DNA from: Siphonodentalium dalli
Lineage: Eukaryota; Mollusca; Scaphopoda; Gadilida; Siphonodentaliidae
Direction of reading: 5' to 3'
Length of the DNA: 64,000 nt
NCBI GenBank assembly: GCA_032622095.1
Contig: CP136061.1
Span: 200,562,244-200,626,243 of the forward strand
Every line of letters starts with the position of its first letter. The stretch's first letter is position 1. Positions 9,764 through 21,148 of the stretch are shown here, piece by piece. The notes under the pieces were generated by a model. The model was not told the DNA's origin. It saw only the letters and a program-made list of their open reading frames with translations, and did not search any database. A program made the translations under genes and the position numbers.

Positions 9764-12572
9764 ATACTAGCAGGGTTACCCGGCGTTGCCCAGGTTAATG
9801 TATGCTGTGGATATTTGTTGGGAATAGAGAATGCTCTTGCTTAAAGTGTTATACGGTTTCTCATAAATTGTATATTCAAATAGCATCACAAAACATGATT
9901 ATTACAGTCATGGAATATAAGTAGTGGCTCACCTTGTCAATTGTCATTCTGTTTATCGCGATTAATCCGTTTTACCAATAATGAAGTATTTATTTATTTA
10001 CAACTGCGTATACATTAGACGTTATAATATGATACATGACCATCATAAACACATTAGTTCGATAAAAGATGATAATTGGGTTTTACATATTGAGATGTAT
10101 CAATCAATCTAGTGGATTGGACTAAGATCTCAAGGACACCTGGCTATCATATCTCCATGAAGATACAGATGTTTCAAAGAAATTTCCAGGTGCTCTTCTG
10201 TTCATGGTGCTATATATTGGCTACATATTCTTAGTTTATACGAAGTGTTGCTGCACACATATATCAGCTACATGTGCCAGCCACAGAGCGATATTTTGAG
10301 TTGTCGGTCGATGAGTCTGTACTAAAACCCTTGTCAGATGTCAGTATTGGTAGAATCCTGAAAAGTCTTGTGCTACTAACTGCATTTTCTTGTATATCAG
10401 AAGAAACTATATTTGACTGCACACTGTGACCACTATTTTTGAACAGGCCTTCCATATCTCTTGAAAAATTGTAACTTTTTGTGGAAACTGTATTGAATGG
10501 AATAGACTAAATTTTGTTATTATATATATGCAATCCTCTGACGGTTCGAGGTCTCTCAGTTTGCACGAATATATGTATCTCTTCAATAGAATGATAAATA
10601 TACGTTTAATGCTTCTTCTAGTTATCTCTTTTTGCTAGCTCATTGTGTGAATGCCTTGATTGCCATTCCCATATAAATATGACTGTTAAGAAGATACAAT
10701 TGTTCAAGTGACTTATGTGGGTCACCATATGTCGGGATTGTGAAATGTGAACGCCCAACTACTTAAAATGATATGGAGATGGCCTGGTGACTGTATATAA
10801 CTTATATGTGGATATCGGCGAATAGCAATCTTATCAATGATAGTGCATATCCGCTCGCCATCCGTGACGCAAACGACACCAAATGTGATTTAATTAATGG
10901 TATATCATTAGAGAAAAACGTGTATGAATTAGGTGGAATTTGGTTTATTAAATCAATTGTTGATGCAACGCTGACTCGAACAACGCCATATTGCGAAGGC
11001 GATTATGTATTCGTTTGGTGGAAATCAGCGACAAAACTATTTCACCATATTTTTTTAAATTTCCCCTCCCACCAACAGCGTCATTTTAGAAATTTTAACC
11101 CGCACCATTATCTTCCTTGTAAAAAGTTACCCCTCTTAGAACGCCTTGGTGCCACCTCGATTGTACCGCGTGAAGTTATATATAGAACGCACACAGACAG
11201 ACATAAGGACAGACAGTGCACGATTTTATTTCGTGTATCATTTGAGAAGAACGTGTCTGAATTTGATGGTAATTGGTACTAAAAATATTTTGTATCAATT
11301 TTGGTGACCCTCCCGTCCCTATTTCGGACTCAAGCTGCACACACTAAGACTCATTAAAGATTAGAGATACATATATATGAAATTGGTGAAAATTGGCGAG
11401 TATACAAATTCGTATCAAATTTAAGGTCCCCATATCTCTCACCCATAGGGCACCAATTTGGTGTATCTAAACCACACGTATCACGGAGAAGAATATGTAT
11501 CAATCTGGTGGAAATCGGCACTAAACATATATATATAATGTTTGTGTCCCTCTCATCTCTATACACAAATGACTTGAATGGCCCCACTTGTGACATCCTT
11601 AAACCACACGATTACACTCCTGATATCATGGAGATGATTGTTTATAAGTTTGGTGATAATCGGCGATTAAAAAAATTCTTTTATCAAATTTGGTGCCAAT
11701 CCCTCCCCTCGCCATCTCTCAACCAAACAGCACCACTATGGCGTCTTTCACGATTAGATTCCTCGTATCATGGATAAGAACGTGTATCAATTTGGTGGAA
11801 ATTGGCGCTAAAAAAATTGTGCATCAATTTTGGTGCCCCTGTCCCTTTCAATGCAACCCTGGCTCGAATGAGGCCGCATTTGACAGATAAAAGCCACACC
11901 GTTAGACTCCTCGTACCATGGGGATGATTTTGCATAAGTGTGGTGGCAATCGGCGACTTATTATCAAATTTAGTGCCCACCCCCTCCCAATCTCTCATTC
12001 AAAAACAACAATTTGGCGTTGTTAAATCGCACAATTAGATTCCTTGTATCATGAAGAAGAATATATATCAATTTGGTGGAAATCGGCGCTAAAATAAGTT
12101 TTATCAATTTTGGTGCCCCCCCCCTCCCCTTCCGTTCATCCCTGTCTCAAACGACGCCACTTTTGACATATTTAAACCACACCGTTGGATTCTTCATATC
12201 ATGGGGATGATTATATGTAAGTTTCGTGGCAATCGGCGACAGAAAAAAAATCTGCCCCCCCCCCTTTCCGGGCACCCCTGACGCGAACAGCGCGACTTTT
12301 GCCATATTTAAACCACGCCATTAGATTCCTCATATTATGGGGATGATTATATATAAGTTTGGTGGCAATCGGCGACAAATATTTTGTCTGCCCCTCCCCC
12401 TTTTCTGCCCCTGACAACAACGGCGTCACTTTAGAAAATTCTAACCCCGACCATTATCTTTCTCGTAAAAAGCTACTCCTAGTAGACCCCTTTGGCATCA
12501 TCTAGATGGTCCCCTGTGAATTTCTATAGAACACAGACAGACAGACAGACAGAGAGACATTCGCAAATATAG
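9764..12572 (+). mobile_element. 2.8-kb insertion into the right arm, ending in a GACA repeat
   Basis: It starts CTAGCAGGGTTACCCGGCG and ends in ACAGACAGACAGACAG plus AGAGACATTCG. The host sequence resumes at about 12573, and the flanks ATATAGTATA and ATATAGATATA look like a diverged target duplication. The first 1.1 kb is AT-rich without a convincing frame. The rest is a diverged tandem array. The start and end words are ones I associate with a widespread invertebrate interspersed repeat, but I cannot name the family. Confidence 0.6.
10900..12560 (+). repeat. Diverged tandem array, about 150-190-bp unit
   Basis: The recurring order is GGTGGAAATCGGCG or GGTGGCAATCGGCGA, then AATTTTGGTGCCCC with C-runs, then a TCAACC/CTCGAACG stretch, then TTTAAACCACAC, then TTAGATTCCTC and ATCATGGGGATGATT. 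About eight to ten degenerate units are visible. A 125-bp terminal module (ACCATTATCTTTC, GTAAAAAG, ACACAGACAGAC) occurs at about 11100-11220 and again at 12445-12560. The 158-codon frame at 10806-11282 lies inside and is not taken as a gene. Confidence 0.7.
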
Positions 12573-12640
12573 ATATAGATTATCTTGGTAAATGTTTGAG
12601 AAATTGCCCTTATATTGGTTGAAAATATTTGAAATGATGG
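12573..12640. repeat. Right arm of the long inverted repeat, piece 2
   Basis: ATTATCTTGGTAAATG, TGAGAAATTGCCC and GGTTGAAAATATTTGAAAT are the reverse complement of about 6950-7012. The match stops where the L1-like LINE begins. Confidence 0.65.
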
Positions 12641-12667
12641 GTATTTTACCATCAAGTTGTCATTATC

Positions 12668-13512
12668 ATGGAAATTAACATGGAAAAACGAAATTTCATT
12701 TCAAAAACAATTAAAGAAGTTATAGACAATAGCGGCCAACACATCTCTGAACCCACTGGAATTATTGAATTCACGAAAAACTTTTACACAGAGTTGTACA
12801 CCGAAAAGCCTTCGTCGGCCAATCACGATACAAAAAAAATTCCACATCACATTAGAGTTACCCCGCTTACCCCACATCAAAAATCGTCTATTGAAGGCGA
12901 ATTATCTCTCTCAGAACTAAGTGAAGCTCTTAAAAACATGAAAAACGGAAAATCACCTGGTCCCAACGGGTTTACGATCGAATTTTATAAACTATTTTGG
13001 CTAGTAATAGGTCCATACGTATTAGAAACAACGAATCATTGTTTTCAAAAAGGCGAACTGTCCATAATGCAGAAACAAGGAGTTATAACCATGATCCCCT
13101 AAAAAAGACAAAGACATGAAATACCTAAAGAACTGGCGCCCAATTACAATACTGAATGTTTCTTACAAACTGGCATCCGCTTGTATTGCTAGCCGCATGA
13201 AGAAAACAATCCCTTTCATTATAAACGTAGATCAGTCAGGGTTTATCCCGGGCCGTTTCATCGGTGACAGTACACGCATAATATATGATATTTTATATGA
13301 AACGGACAAACGGAACATGTCTGGTGTGCTTCTACTTATTGATTTCGAGAAAGCATTTGATACGGTCTCCTGGTCTTTCATCGAACAATGCTTAGAAAAA
13401 TTTAATTACGGAGAAACGATCAAAAAGGTGGATACAAACATTTTACAATGATATTCAATCAGCCGTTTTAGTTAATGGCAATTTGTCTTCATGTTTCAAG
13501 CCATCCAGAGGC
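12668..13512 (+). pseudogene. L1-like reverse transcriptase, N-terminal half
   Basis: The segment opens with EKRNFISKTIKEVIDNSG, then NFYTELY, the palm-entry block MKNGKSPGPNGFTIEFYK, then LKNWRPITILNVSYK (13128 on), DQSGFIPGR and the catalytic motif A, LIDFEKAFDTVSW (about 13339-13377). A frameshift lies near 13100, between the two long frames, and another near 13445. The frame then continues as LVNGNLSSCFKPSRG and is cut at 13512 by an inserted element. The order and wording are those of L1/Tx1-type LINE reverse transcriptases. The missing 5' part and frameshifts make it inactive. Confidence 0.8.
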
Positions 13513-14282
13513 ACAGGTCCCCAGAACAAAAATTGACCCCACCCCCAATAATACTTAATCCTATAGAGGTGCTTCGTTATTATCTGGTAAAATGCTATGC
13601 ATCTAATACATGTACTGTTATGGCTTAATTTTGATGGGGTATCTTTTATTGATTTATGGCGATATCGTGTGGTTGCGGATAGATATGAGTTCGTATCAAA
13701 TTCGAGTTTCATTTGTAAACATTAATCCTTTGTGTACTCAATATTCATTGACGCAATGTTCTCTTCAGAAATGTTCGGATAAAAATTCAATAAGTTGTTC
13801 TTTGAACTTTACCTGAACATCTCTCTCGAAAAAATAGACCATTCCAATTGCACATGCATATTGTTGTAACAGACGGGATAATCGAGTTAGTAAATAAAAG
13901 GTTAATAGAATAACCCAGTTCATCCCAACACGGCAGATAGTACGGATAGGTTAGATGTGAAACTGGACCAGAACTCCACATCTCTAGGGATTAACAATGT
14001 TGATAATTCAACATGCGTTCTCGGTTTTAAATTAGTTCTTTGCGTGGCACTTGTCAAGTTTCTCCAATAAGCATAAGCAAACCTACAGTATTGATCACGA
14101 ATCGAATAGCAATAATGACGTTTCATCTATAATTCATCAGATTTTAAATCCAGTTACACCACGGTTCACCAACTACAGTAGTGCACATACGCGGTTCAAT
14201 ATACATGTTTCTCTATGCGTTTCAGTGTGAATTAACCCTCTCTATACTCGATATGCATTGATATGACTTTGTAGAATGTAAA

Positions 14283-16349
14283 TTGGAATCATCAGATCTA
14301 AGTGATGCTGACAAGCTGACATCATATCCTGTGAATGTATCAGAGGTACACGAAGTAGTCCAATCACTTAAGTCAAACAAAGCCTCGGGTTGCGACGGCG
14401 TATATTATGAACACCTGAAATTCGGTGGAACAATTATAGAACAATCGTTATCACACCTTTTCAATCATATTATATCACTGGAATACATTCCAAAGCTTGC
14501 GAAGAGGGGTCTCATCGTCTCACTCCACAAAGGAGGTTCAAAACCCAAAGAGTCTTTCAATAGTTATCGTGCCATCACATTGCTGCCAGTAATATACAAA
14601 GTGTTCGAAAAAGTCTTACTTCGTAGATTGGAAACAAACACACCTTTGCAGATTCAAACGCACCCTCTCCAAAGCGGATTTCAGAAAAATGTAAGTTGTC
14701 TCATGACTTCCTTTATACTGAATGAATGTATTTCGTTCACATCCGAAAAGCATAGCAAATTATTTGCTTGCTTCTTGGATGTCAAGAAAGCATTTGATGC
14801 TGTCTGGATTAACGGTCTGCTTTACAAGCTTGACCAACGCGGCATCCAAGGAAAAATATGGCGTCTGCTTGCTCAGCTTCTCTTGGATCTAAAATGTAAA
14901 ACTACATTCCAAGGCGAAGACTCGCGTTGGATCGATATCAAAGCTGGTACCCGCCAGGGAGGTACCATATCACCATTGATGTACACAATCTACATTGACC
15001 AATTGCTTCATTTACTTGAAAATTCAGGACAGGGACTCAAAATGTACAACGTCAATTGCGCTTCCCCGACACATGCTGATGATATGGCACTCCTCTCTCT
15101 AACTGAAACAGGATTGCGGAACCTGTGTCAAATATGTATTGACTTTAGTCGTAAATGGAGATACCAGTTCAACGCGACCAAAACTGTCTTCATTGTATTC
15201 AATGAATCACAATACGAACATCAAAGAGCTAATCGTACATGGACTTTTTTAAACGAAAATATCCCCGATTCAACATCTGTCACACATCTTGGACTCAATA
15301 TTAGCAAATTTAAGTTTAATGACAATCTGGTAACTCAGATCTGTAACAAACTTAGAAGCACATTTTTCATGCTGTCGGATGCGGGTCTTTATTATGGAGG
15401 GATAACTCCATTAAGTTCCCTGAAAATTTATGAGTCTATTGTTCTCCCGCGAGGTCTATACGGCTCAGAATTCCTCATATGCCTTAACTACTCAGAAAAC
15501 GAGCGCCTCGAGAAAATTCATCGGCTGTGCATAAAAAACATACAAGGATTGCATATCAGAACTAGAACTGACATGGCACAGGCTCTCCTCGGGGTACATG
15601 GTTTGGAATCATATATCGAAAGGAGAAAACTATCTCTCTTTCAAAATCTATGTAATTTGGGTACAGGGAAGACAGTTAAAGAAATATTTCTAGTACGGAT
15701 CTCCGAATATCTCGTAACTGGTCATCAATCGTCTTATTTCTCAGATATTTCCAGAATTATTGATAAGTACGGTCTTACATCTCATTTTCTGAATTTCTGT
15801 TCTTCGTCATTATTCCCTTCAAACCTACAGTGGAAACAAATCGTTAAAACTTCACAGAAAGAAAGTCTTTTTGATGATTGGGATAGACGCACATCACACG
15901 ATTCCACATTCAACAGATTTCGTCATGTTCATCTAGATCATTCGCTATCCTCTCTATGGAAAACTTGTCGCAAATACCCAAATTTCTCAGACGATTACCG
16001 CATCGTAGCTCAACTAATTTGTTCACCTTCGTGCAATCTATTACAGAAATGCGAATTGTGCCAGTCTGTCTTTTTTGACGAAATTCAACATACGATTTTG
16101 GAATGCGCGTCTCTGAACAAGACAAGAAACGATGTCTGGTATACAATTCTTGAACAATTTGGAATTTCTTGCTTTTTAAAACTTGATACATATACTTGTC
16201 CAAAACAATTAGAAATTTTCCTGGGAAATTTATCGGATCTACCACTTGAAGATACAGATCTTGAGTCATATGAAGCTATTCACCTTTTCACTGTAAGTTG
16301 TGCACGCTTATGGAGAGAAGCTATATTCCGGAAAGCCAACCGTCCATAG
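14283..16349 (+). CDS. Non-LTR retrotransposon reverse transcriptase, 688 codons, 5'-truncated
   Basis: This is the longest open frame in the window. Residues 31-39 are SNKASGCDG. Residues 92-112 contain FNSYRAITLLPVIYKVFE. QSGFQ is at 130-134. Motif A, FLDVKKAFDAVW, is at 164-175, with catalytic Asp. Motif B, GTRQGGTISPLMYTIYID, is at 222-239. Motif C, HADDMALLS, is at 264-272; the usual aromatic before ADD is His here, but both catalytic Asp are kept. The C-terminal third ends with a Cys/His cluster (KCELCQ, H-x4-CASLN). The style is that of CR1/Jockey-group LINEs of molluscs, unlike the L1-type LINE around it. The frame extends a few codons upstream to a TGA near 14257, with no endonuclease domain, so the apparent start is only the truncation point. 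The intact frame suggests a rather recent insertion. Confidence 0.85.
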   Translation: MESSDLSDADKLTSYPVNVSEVHEVVQSLKSNKASGCDGVYYEHLKFGGTIIEQSLSHLFNHIISLEYIPKLAKRGLIVSLHKGGSKPKESFNSYRAITLLPVIYKVFEKVLLRRLETNTPLQIQTHPLQSGFQKNVSCLMTSFILNECISFTSEKHSKLFACFLDVKKAFDAVWINGLLYKLDQRGIQGKIWRLLAQLLLDLKCKTTFQGEDSRWIDIKAGTRQGGTISPLMYTIYIDQLLHLLENSGQGLKMYNVNCASPTHADDMALLSLTETGLRNLCQICIDFSRKWRYQFNATKTVFIVFNESQYEHQRANRTWTFLNENIPDSTSVTHLGLNISKFKFNDNLVTQICNKLRSTFFMLSDAGLYYGGITPLSSLKIYESIVLPRGLYGSEFLICLNYSENERLEKIHRLCIKNIQGLHIRTRTDMAQALLGVHGLESYIERRKLSLFQNLCNLGTGKTVKEIFLVRISEYLVTGHQSSYFSDISRIIDKYGLTSHFLNFCSSSLFPSNLQWKQIVKTSQKESLFDDWDRRTSHDSTFNRFRHVHLDHSLSSLWKTCRKYPNFSDDYRIVAQLICSPSCNLLQKCELCQSVFFDEIQHTILECASLNKTRNDVWYTILEQFGISCFLKLDTYTCPKQLEIFLGNLSDLPLEDTDLESYEAIHLFTVSCARLWREAIFRKANRP

Positions 16350-16840
16350 ACTCTTATTTTACACGAGAATACATAACTTAGACGAAAATTGAAACATTAT
16401 GACTCAGTTATTTATGTCTGATGCTACATTAGCTTAGCCGAGTCTGTAAACAAACACATGTGGATATATTCATAGTATTCATATCAAACTTGAAACTGAC
16501 TTAATGTACGTCCATACAATTATGTGATATATATATATATGCGCCAGTTCTTGGTCTGCGATGCTTCGATTCGGTGTCTGCGTGGGGTACATTTTTGAAC
16601 CTCATGGAAAGTTCCCCATCTCGATTCATCGCCGTCAACAAATGACGCATCAGTAGCACGAAATCGATAATAACCCATCTCTACTCCAATATTTGTCATT
16701 AATCGTCTGCGCCATCTTGTATTTAGGATGTTCTGTATATATGTTGGGTTATCTTCATTTGTCATTTTGTTTTTGTTCACCTTTTGTATTTATTATATCA
16801 ACTCTTCATGATATGGAGGATAAATAAAGATATATATGTA
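16350..16840 (+). other. Probable 3' UTR of the nested LINE
   Basis: There is no coding continuation after 16349. The stretch contains a short TA repeat at 16530 and ends near GGAGGATAAATAAAGATATA at 16813-16834. A very similar end, GGAGGTTAATAAAGAGATA, closes another LINE fragment at about 35708-35727. I therefore place the 3' end of this LINE around 16840. Confidence 0.45.
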
Positions 16841-18155
16841 TTATCATCTGCACACCTGCACTTGTATTACCTTTTAATCCGCCTGTCGTCTGCTCAGTTT
16901 GTATGAACTCCCCACCGAATGAATACTACAGTGTGTATAGACAATTTCAATGTATGCTTTTATAACTGGGTGGGCGAATTCTTTCTGTAAACAAAGGGTT
17001 AATATTTCAATGCTATTTCACTACATCGGTGCTGTATATAACGAAGAAGTAGTGTATACTACTCTCTATACGCTCTAAATATTTATGGAGTTATATTTCT
17101 GTCCATATGTATGTTTTCAAATCGGCATTCGTGTTAATTCAGTCTTTGTGTATTTATTTAACTATATATTGTGTTGGGTATGAACTATAGAGAGTACACA
17201 TAATGCGCCCGAACACCAATGGCTGCCTTTGGAAAAATTCACTTTCCTTCCGGGTTTATGAAACTGAATTTTTCAATAAATACGAGAGATACGATGCCGT
17301 GATGTAGCGTGATTGGTTTGGGTGGGCCAGTAAACAATTCCGCTGCTAATGATGTATAATATATATATTCTACTAACCGTTGATTGTGTTTTTGAGGCCC
17401 AAGTCGGTGTAAAAATCGCACTTTTTTACCGAGTTTAGCAGGGGGGGGGGGGGGGGTCGGAAAAATATATTTCAGGCACGTATGGCATTTTTTCCCTTTC
17501 GATAATTTTTTGTACCCACCCACCCCCACCGCCAATTTTGTTGCCGTTTTCGGCAGTTTTTTCCGACCATTTTTTGACACCCACCCCCCCTTTTAACACT
17601 AAAACAGAGATTTGCGGGGGAAATTCACTGTAAACAGCTGTATATGAATTTCTGTGCATACTATTTATCATGGATGTTAACATGGACATGTAAATAGGAA
17701 TGAGTCATTTTGAGGTCATTCGTCCAAAAAAACATGGCTGCCAGCGGCCATCTTGGATTTCAAAATTTGCAACAAAATACAACACGATAACTGCCTGCAG
17801 TCAGTTTACCAGTTAGAATTACATTATTTCTCTCATTCAAACTGATTCAAAGTGGGTTTGAAGCCCAACTCATTGCCAAAACACTAAAAAAACAAGCAGG
17901 AAATTTTTGTTTTAGTTACGGAAAAAATTGCTTGTTGGTGGCTTTGACCACCCACCCACCCCGGCATACGTGCCGGAAGAAATTTTGTCACCCCCCCCCC
18001 CCTGAGTTTAGCGGACATCATGTCGAACGAGTGAAATTTTACAGTCGGTTTGCGTCAGACCTGTGCTCATAACCAGAGTTTTTCTTAACCAATTTTTACA
18101 GGGGATGCATCAAATTGAAGAGTAATAACATATCTTTCTAAGTTGGATACCTTTC
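16841..18155. other. Right internal part of the 4.7-kb element, with G and C runs
   Basis: I see no supported gene. A run of about 17 G at 17441-17457 is preceded by CGAGTTTAGCA, and a run of about 13 C at 17990-18002 is followed by TGAGTTTAGCGGA. Several CCACCC-rich words lie between. The short frames here are low-complexity Pro/Gly/Lys translations of these runs. Confidence 0.5.
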
Positions 18156-18210
18156 TATAGGATTAAGTATTATTGGGGGTGGGGTAAATTTTTGTTCTGG
18201 GGACCTGTGT

Positions 18211-19849
18211 CCAGAGGCTGTAGGCAAGGCGACCCGTTATCACCGTATATTTTTCTCTTATGCGCTGATATATTAGCTGAAATGATAAGAGGAAATAAGA
18301 AAATAACAGGTATTACCCTCGATGAGACAGATTACAAAATAAACCAATATGCAGATGACACTACACTTGTACTAGATGGGAGCTAAGCCTCAGAGAATCT
18401 CTATCCGTGCTCATTTGCTACTATGTCGGGCCTGAAGCTAATCTAGACAAATGCCAAATAGTCTGGTTGGGCTCTCAGAAAATAAACACATCAGTTCCTT
18501 TAGAACGCAAACTTAAAGTTTCGAATACATTCACATCCCTTGGAATTAAATACAGCACCAACATGTCCGAAATACCAGAAATTAATTTCAGAGACAAGAT
18601 CGACAACATGAAAAAGATAATAGACAAATGGAAACATAGACATATCTCACCCATCGGTAGAATAACAATTGTCAAGTCCATTCTCATTCCAAATATTGTC
18701 CATCTTCTCCAATCCCTCCCAAATCCAAAGCAAGATATCCTTAGAAAATCAATAGAATTCTATTCAAATTTGCATGGAACAATAAACGCGACAGGGTCAG
18801 TCGTACACAACTTTGCAGAGGTTATGAATATGGCGGACTAAAAATGATTAATATAAAACATTTCAACGATGCTCTTAAAATAACCTGGACGCGCAGATGT
18901 ATCACGAAGTCACCCCCATGGTTGAATATAACACCCCGATGAATTTCAGATCCCTTACTATCGACTTATTGTTCAAAATACATCAACACTGTTCTATAAA
19001 AAAAAGGGAACCCTTTCTGGCGCGACGTTCTTATGGCTTTGAAGAGTTGCTTGAAAAATATGCCAAACGATAATTCACCTGTTTGGAACCACGATGAACT
19101 CCAAATGAATAAAGACGCAATAAATAGTAGCGAGTATAAGGGAAAAGGCATCTTATTTATAAACGATCTTATCACACCAGGAAATAAACTGCACACACTC
19201 GAAAGTTTCACCGCCAAATTTGACATACCCACCACTTTCTTGACATTACAAAGTGTCAATACGCAGCTCCGCATTTTATCAAAACAGACGAAAAAGATCT
19301 CAATAGCACTGAGACCCCCTTCATTCCAAACAATATTCACCTGCTAACAAAAAGTAAACATGGATGTAAGGATTTTTACAACATTCTTATCTCAGACACT
19401 GATCAATTCCCACTGTGTGTATCAAATGGAAAAGAGATCTGGGACCTAATATAACCACAAGTTCATGGTCTCATATATTATCATCGCCATTCAGTTATCT
19501 GCGAGACTCTAGATTGCAATGGTTTCAATATCGGATAAATACACGTATTTTGGGAACCAAAAGGTTGCTATTTCTTATGAAAATATCTGTAGACGATCAC
19601 TGTAACCGGTGTAATTTACCTGAGGAAATTGCCCACATATTCTATGAATGCTCTGTCGTAAAACTATTCATAAATGACACACAAAAATGGCTGGATAAAC
19701 ACAAGCTGGACATATCTATTACTCGTATGAATATAATTTTCGGCCTTCCCCGCCAGCAAAATATCAGCGTCAAAAATGTATTTCTGACATTGCTTAAATA
19801 TTACATATACAAAACCAAATTTGACCCCGATACCTTATCCCTGAAATAA
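18211..19849 (+). pseudogene. L1-like LINE, remainder of reverse transcriptase and C-terminus
   Basis: This continues the frame cut at 13512: GCRQGDPLSPYIFLL, then motif C, QYADDTTLVLDGS (stop at 18384). After two frameshifts come EANLDKCQIVWLGS, the thumb-like SLGIKYS and PIGRITIVKSILIPN, and KMINIKHFNDALKITW at about 18843-18890. Frames at 19033-19347 and 19415-19849 hold the distal region. It ends with DHCNRCNLPEEIAHIFYEC, a C-x2-C-x8-H-x4-C cluster typical of L1/Tx1-type C-termini. At least four breaks are present. Confidence 0.8.
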
Positions 19850-20332
19850 TTTCTACGTGAAATTGATGAGAGATATCGCTTAGAGAAATATATAGCACTA
19901 AAGAGAGATATCCTTAACGACTTCGAGTTTGAATGGTGTGAGATATACCTTGCCCTGTCAGTACTTTGAGGACAAATAACTATTTGTGATTATTTTCACC
20001 TGTTGATGATTGTCGAATTAACGCTATATAAATTCCGGGCACGGATAGAGGCAATTTTTTCATGTCGGAGACTATAAATTACATGTATATTTAAAAGCAT
20101 ATAAATCGATTTATAGTGACATTCCAGTCATAAACATAGTCTGTGTAATCAAAAACACGCACGAGGTGTCTTCTGATTTTGAACGTGTGTAAGGTGTGTG
20201 TGAGTTGCGAGCGAAGGTTCCCCTCCAGAAAATACCAGGACATTATTTCTGTTATTGTCATTATGCTGTATTTTAAAATATATGAATATGTCTATGTATA
20301 TATTGTCAATAAATAATAAAAAAAAAAAAATG
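19850..20332 (+). other. 3' UTR and poly-A tail of the L1-like LINE
   Basis: Non-coding sequence follows the final frame and ends AATAAATAAT and a run of 13 A at 20319-20331. Sequence homologous to the left arm of the long inverted repeat resumes directly after it. Confidence 0.7.
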
Positions 20333-20335
20333 TTA

Positions 20336-21148
20336 AATTATCATATATGACGCACTGCGATCGAGAAACTCACCTTATAAGATTTAAAAAAAGATTTATG
20401 GAATCCTTACAACAAAGTAACATTTTCGTGATTTTGGGGTGAGGGGTAACATAAACCAAATTGTCTGAAACGATGTTACATATTAGCCACCTAAGATGTA
20501 TTGATTGTTTTCAGTATATATGTCCAACAAATACAAGACCGAACATTGTGAACTATCGCAAATATCCTATGAGTAAATGACCATCTATTGGACCAACATT
20601 TTTGAAATGACGAGGATTTTCTTACAAAATTGCATATGTTTTAGTTGAAAAAGTTATAAATTTCAACTTTGATCATTTTGTATGTAATTGCCATTACAGT
20701 ATTTAGAAATGCGATTAAATAGTGTCATTTATAGATTCTCATCCATGCCCTATCGGATGTTTATCACAAAAAACAAAAGTTCATGATTTTTGGGGTGAGG
20801 GGTAACAAAATCCAAAATGTCTAAAAGATGGTTAGGAATTTGTCCCAGGTGTTGTATGTGTTGTTTTCAGTATACATTTCCGAAATTTGTAAGATCTACA
20901 CTGAAATAGATTTGAGAAAATGTGGTCTGTCTGGGTTGCTACTATCTTCAAAATATGACAATGCCCGATCGAATGACTTTATTATGCATGTGCCTTAAAT
21001 GTTATACCAATTGGAACGTCATGGTGAAATAATTATTGGATTTGGCGGCATTCTCGGATTTATACTGGGAACAAGGGTTACTATTGATCAAAAACCTGTT
21101 TCTAGTTCACTTTCTGAAAGACCACACATAACTTGACATAATATAAAA
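20336..21148. repeat. Right arm of the long inverted repeat, piece 3
   Basis: This is the reverse complement of about 5968-6890. GGTGAGGGGTAAC appears twice (20439, 20795). GGAACGTCATGGTGAAATAA (21015) pairs with 6079. ACATAACTTGACATAATATA (21126) pairs with TATTATGTCAAGTTATGTGT (5962). Pairing stops at about 21148, where another insertion starts. Confidence 0.75.

Larger units (their letters stand above)
13512..18210. mobile_element. 4.7-kb inverted-repeat element with exact 8-bp target duplication
   Basis: The left end, CACAGGTCCCCAGAAC and on (13512-13566), reappears in reverse complement at about 18156-18210 over more than 50 bp with very few differences. TCCAGAGG stands immediately outside both ends (13504-13511 and 18210-18217, within one base). 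Removing the element and one copy of this word joins the split LINE frame exactly: FKPSRG before and CRQGDPLSP after. That makes the boundaries secure. An 8-bp duplication fits hAT or P-type DNA transposons. No transposase is visible, and the interior instead holds another LINE (14.26-16.8 kb). The element is probably non-autonomous. Confidence 0.85.
12655..20332 (+). mobile_element. 5'-truncated L1/Tx1-type LINE with poly-A tail, interrupted
   Basis: Reverse-transcriptase and C-terminal coding pieces run from 12668 to 19849, followed by a 3' UTR and AATAAATAAT plus A13 ending at 20332. Without the 4.7-kb element inserted at 13512 the copy would be about 3 kb. It lacks the endonuclease domain, which is typical 5' truncation. 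It interrupts the right arm: the sequence left of 12640 and right of 20336 lies near each other in the left arm, although about 65 bp of arm are missing. I could not identify a clean target duplication. Confidence 0.8.

Noticed and set aside
10806-11282. 158-codon frame
   Set aside because: It lies in a diverged tandem array within a non-coding insertion. Equivalent positions in other units are closed by stops.
16520-16780. 86-codon minus-strand frame next to the nested LINE
   Set aside because: It is antisense in the probable LINE 3' UTR, with no motif and no homologous repeat elsewhere in the window.
17239-17689. Two Lys/Pro-rich minus-strand frames
   Set aside because: They depend on long G and C runs, and their Pro/Gly tracts come from those runs.
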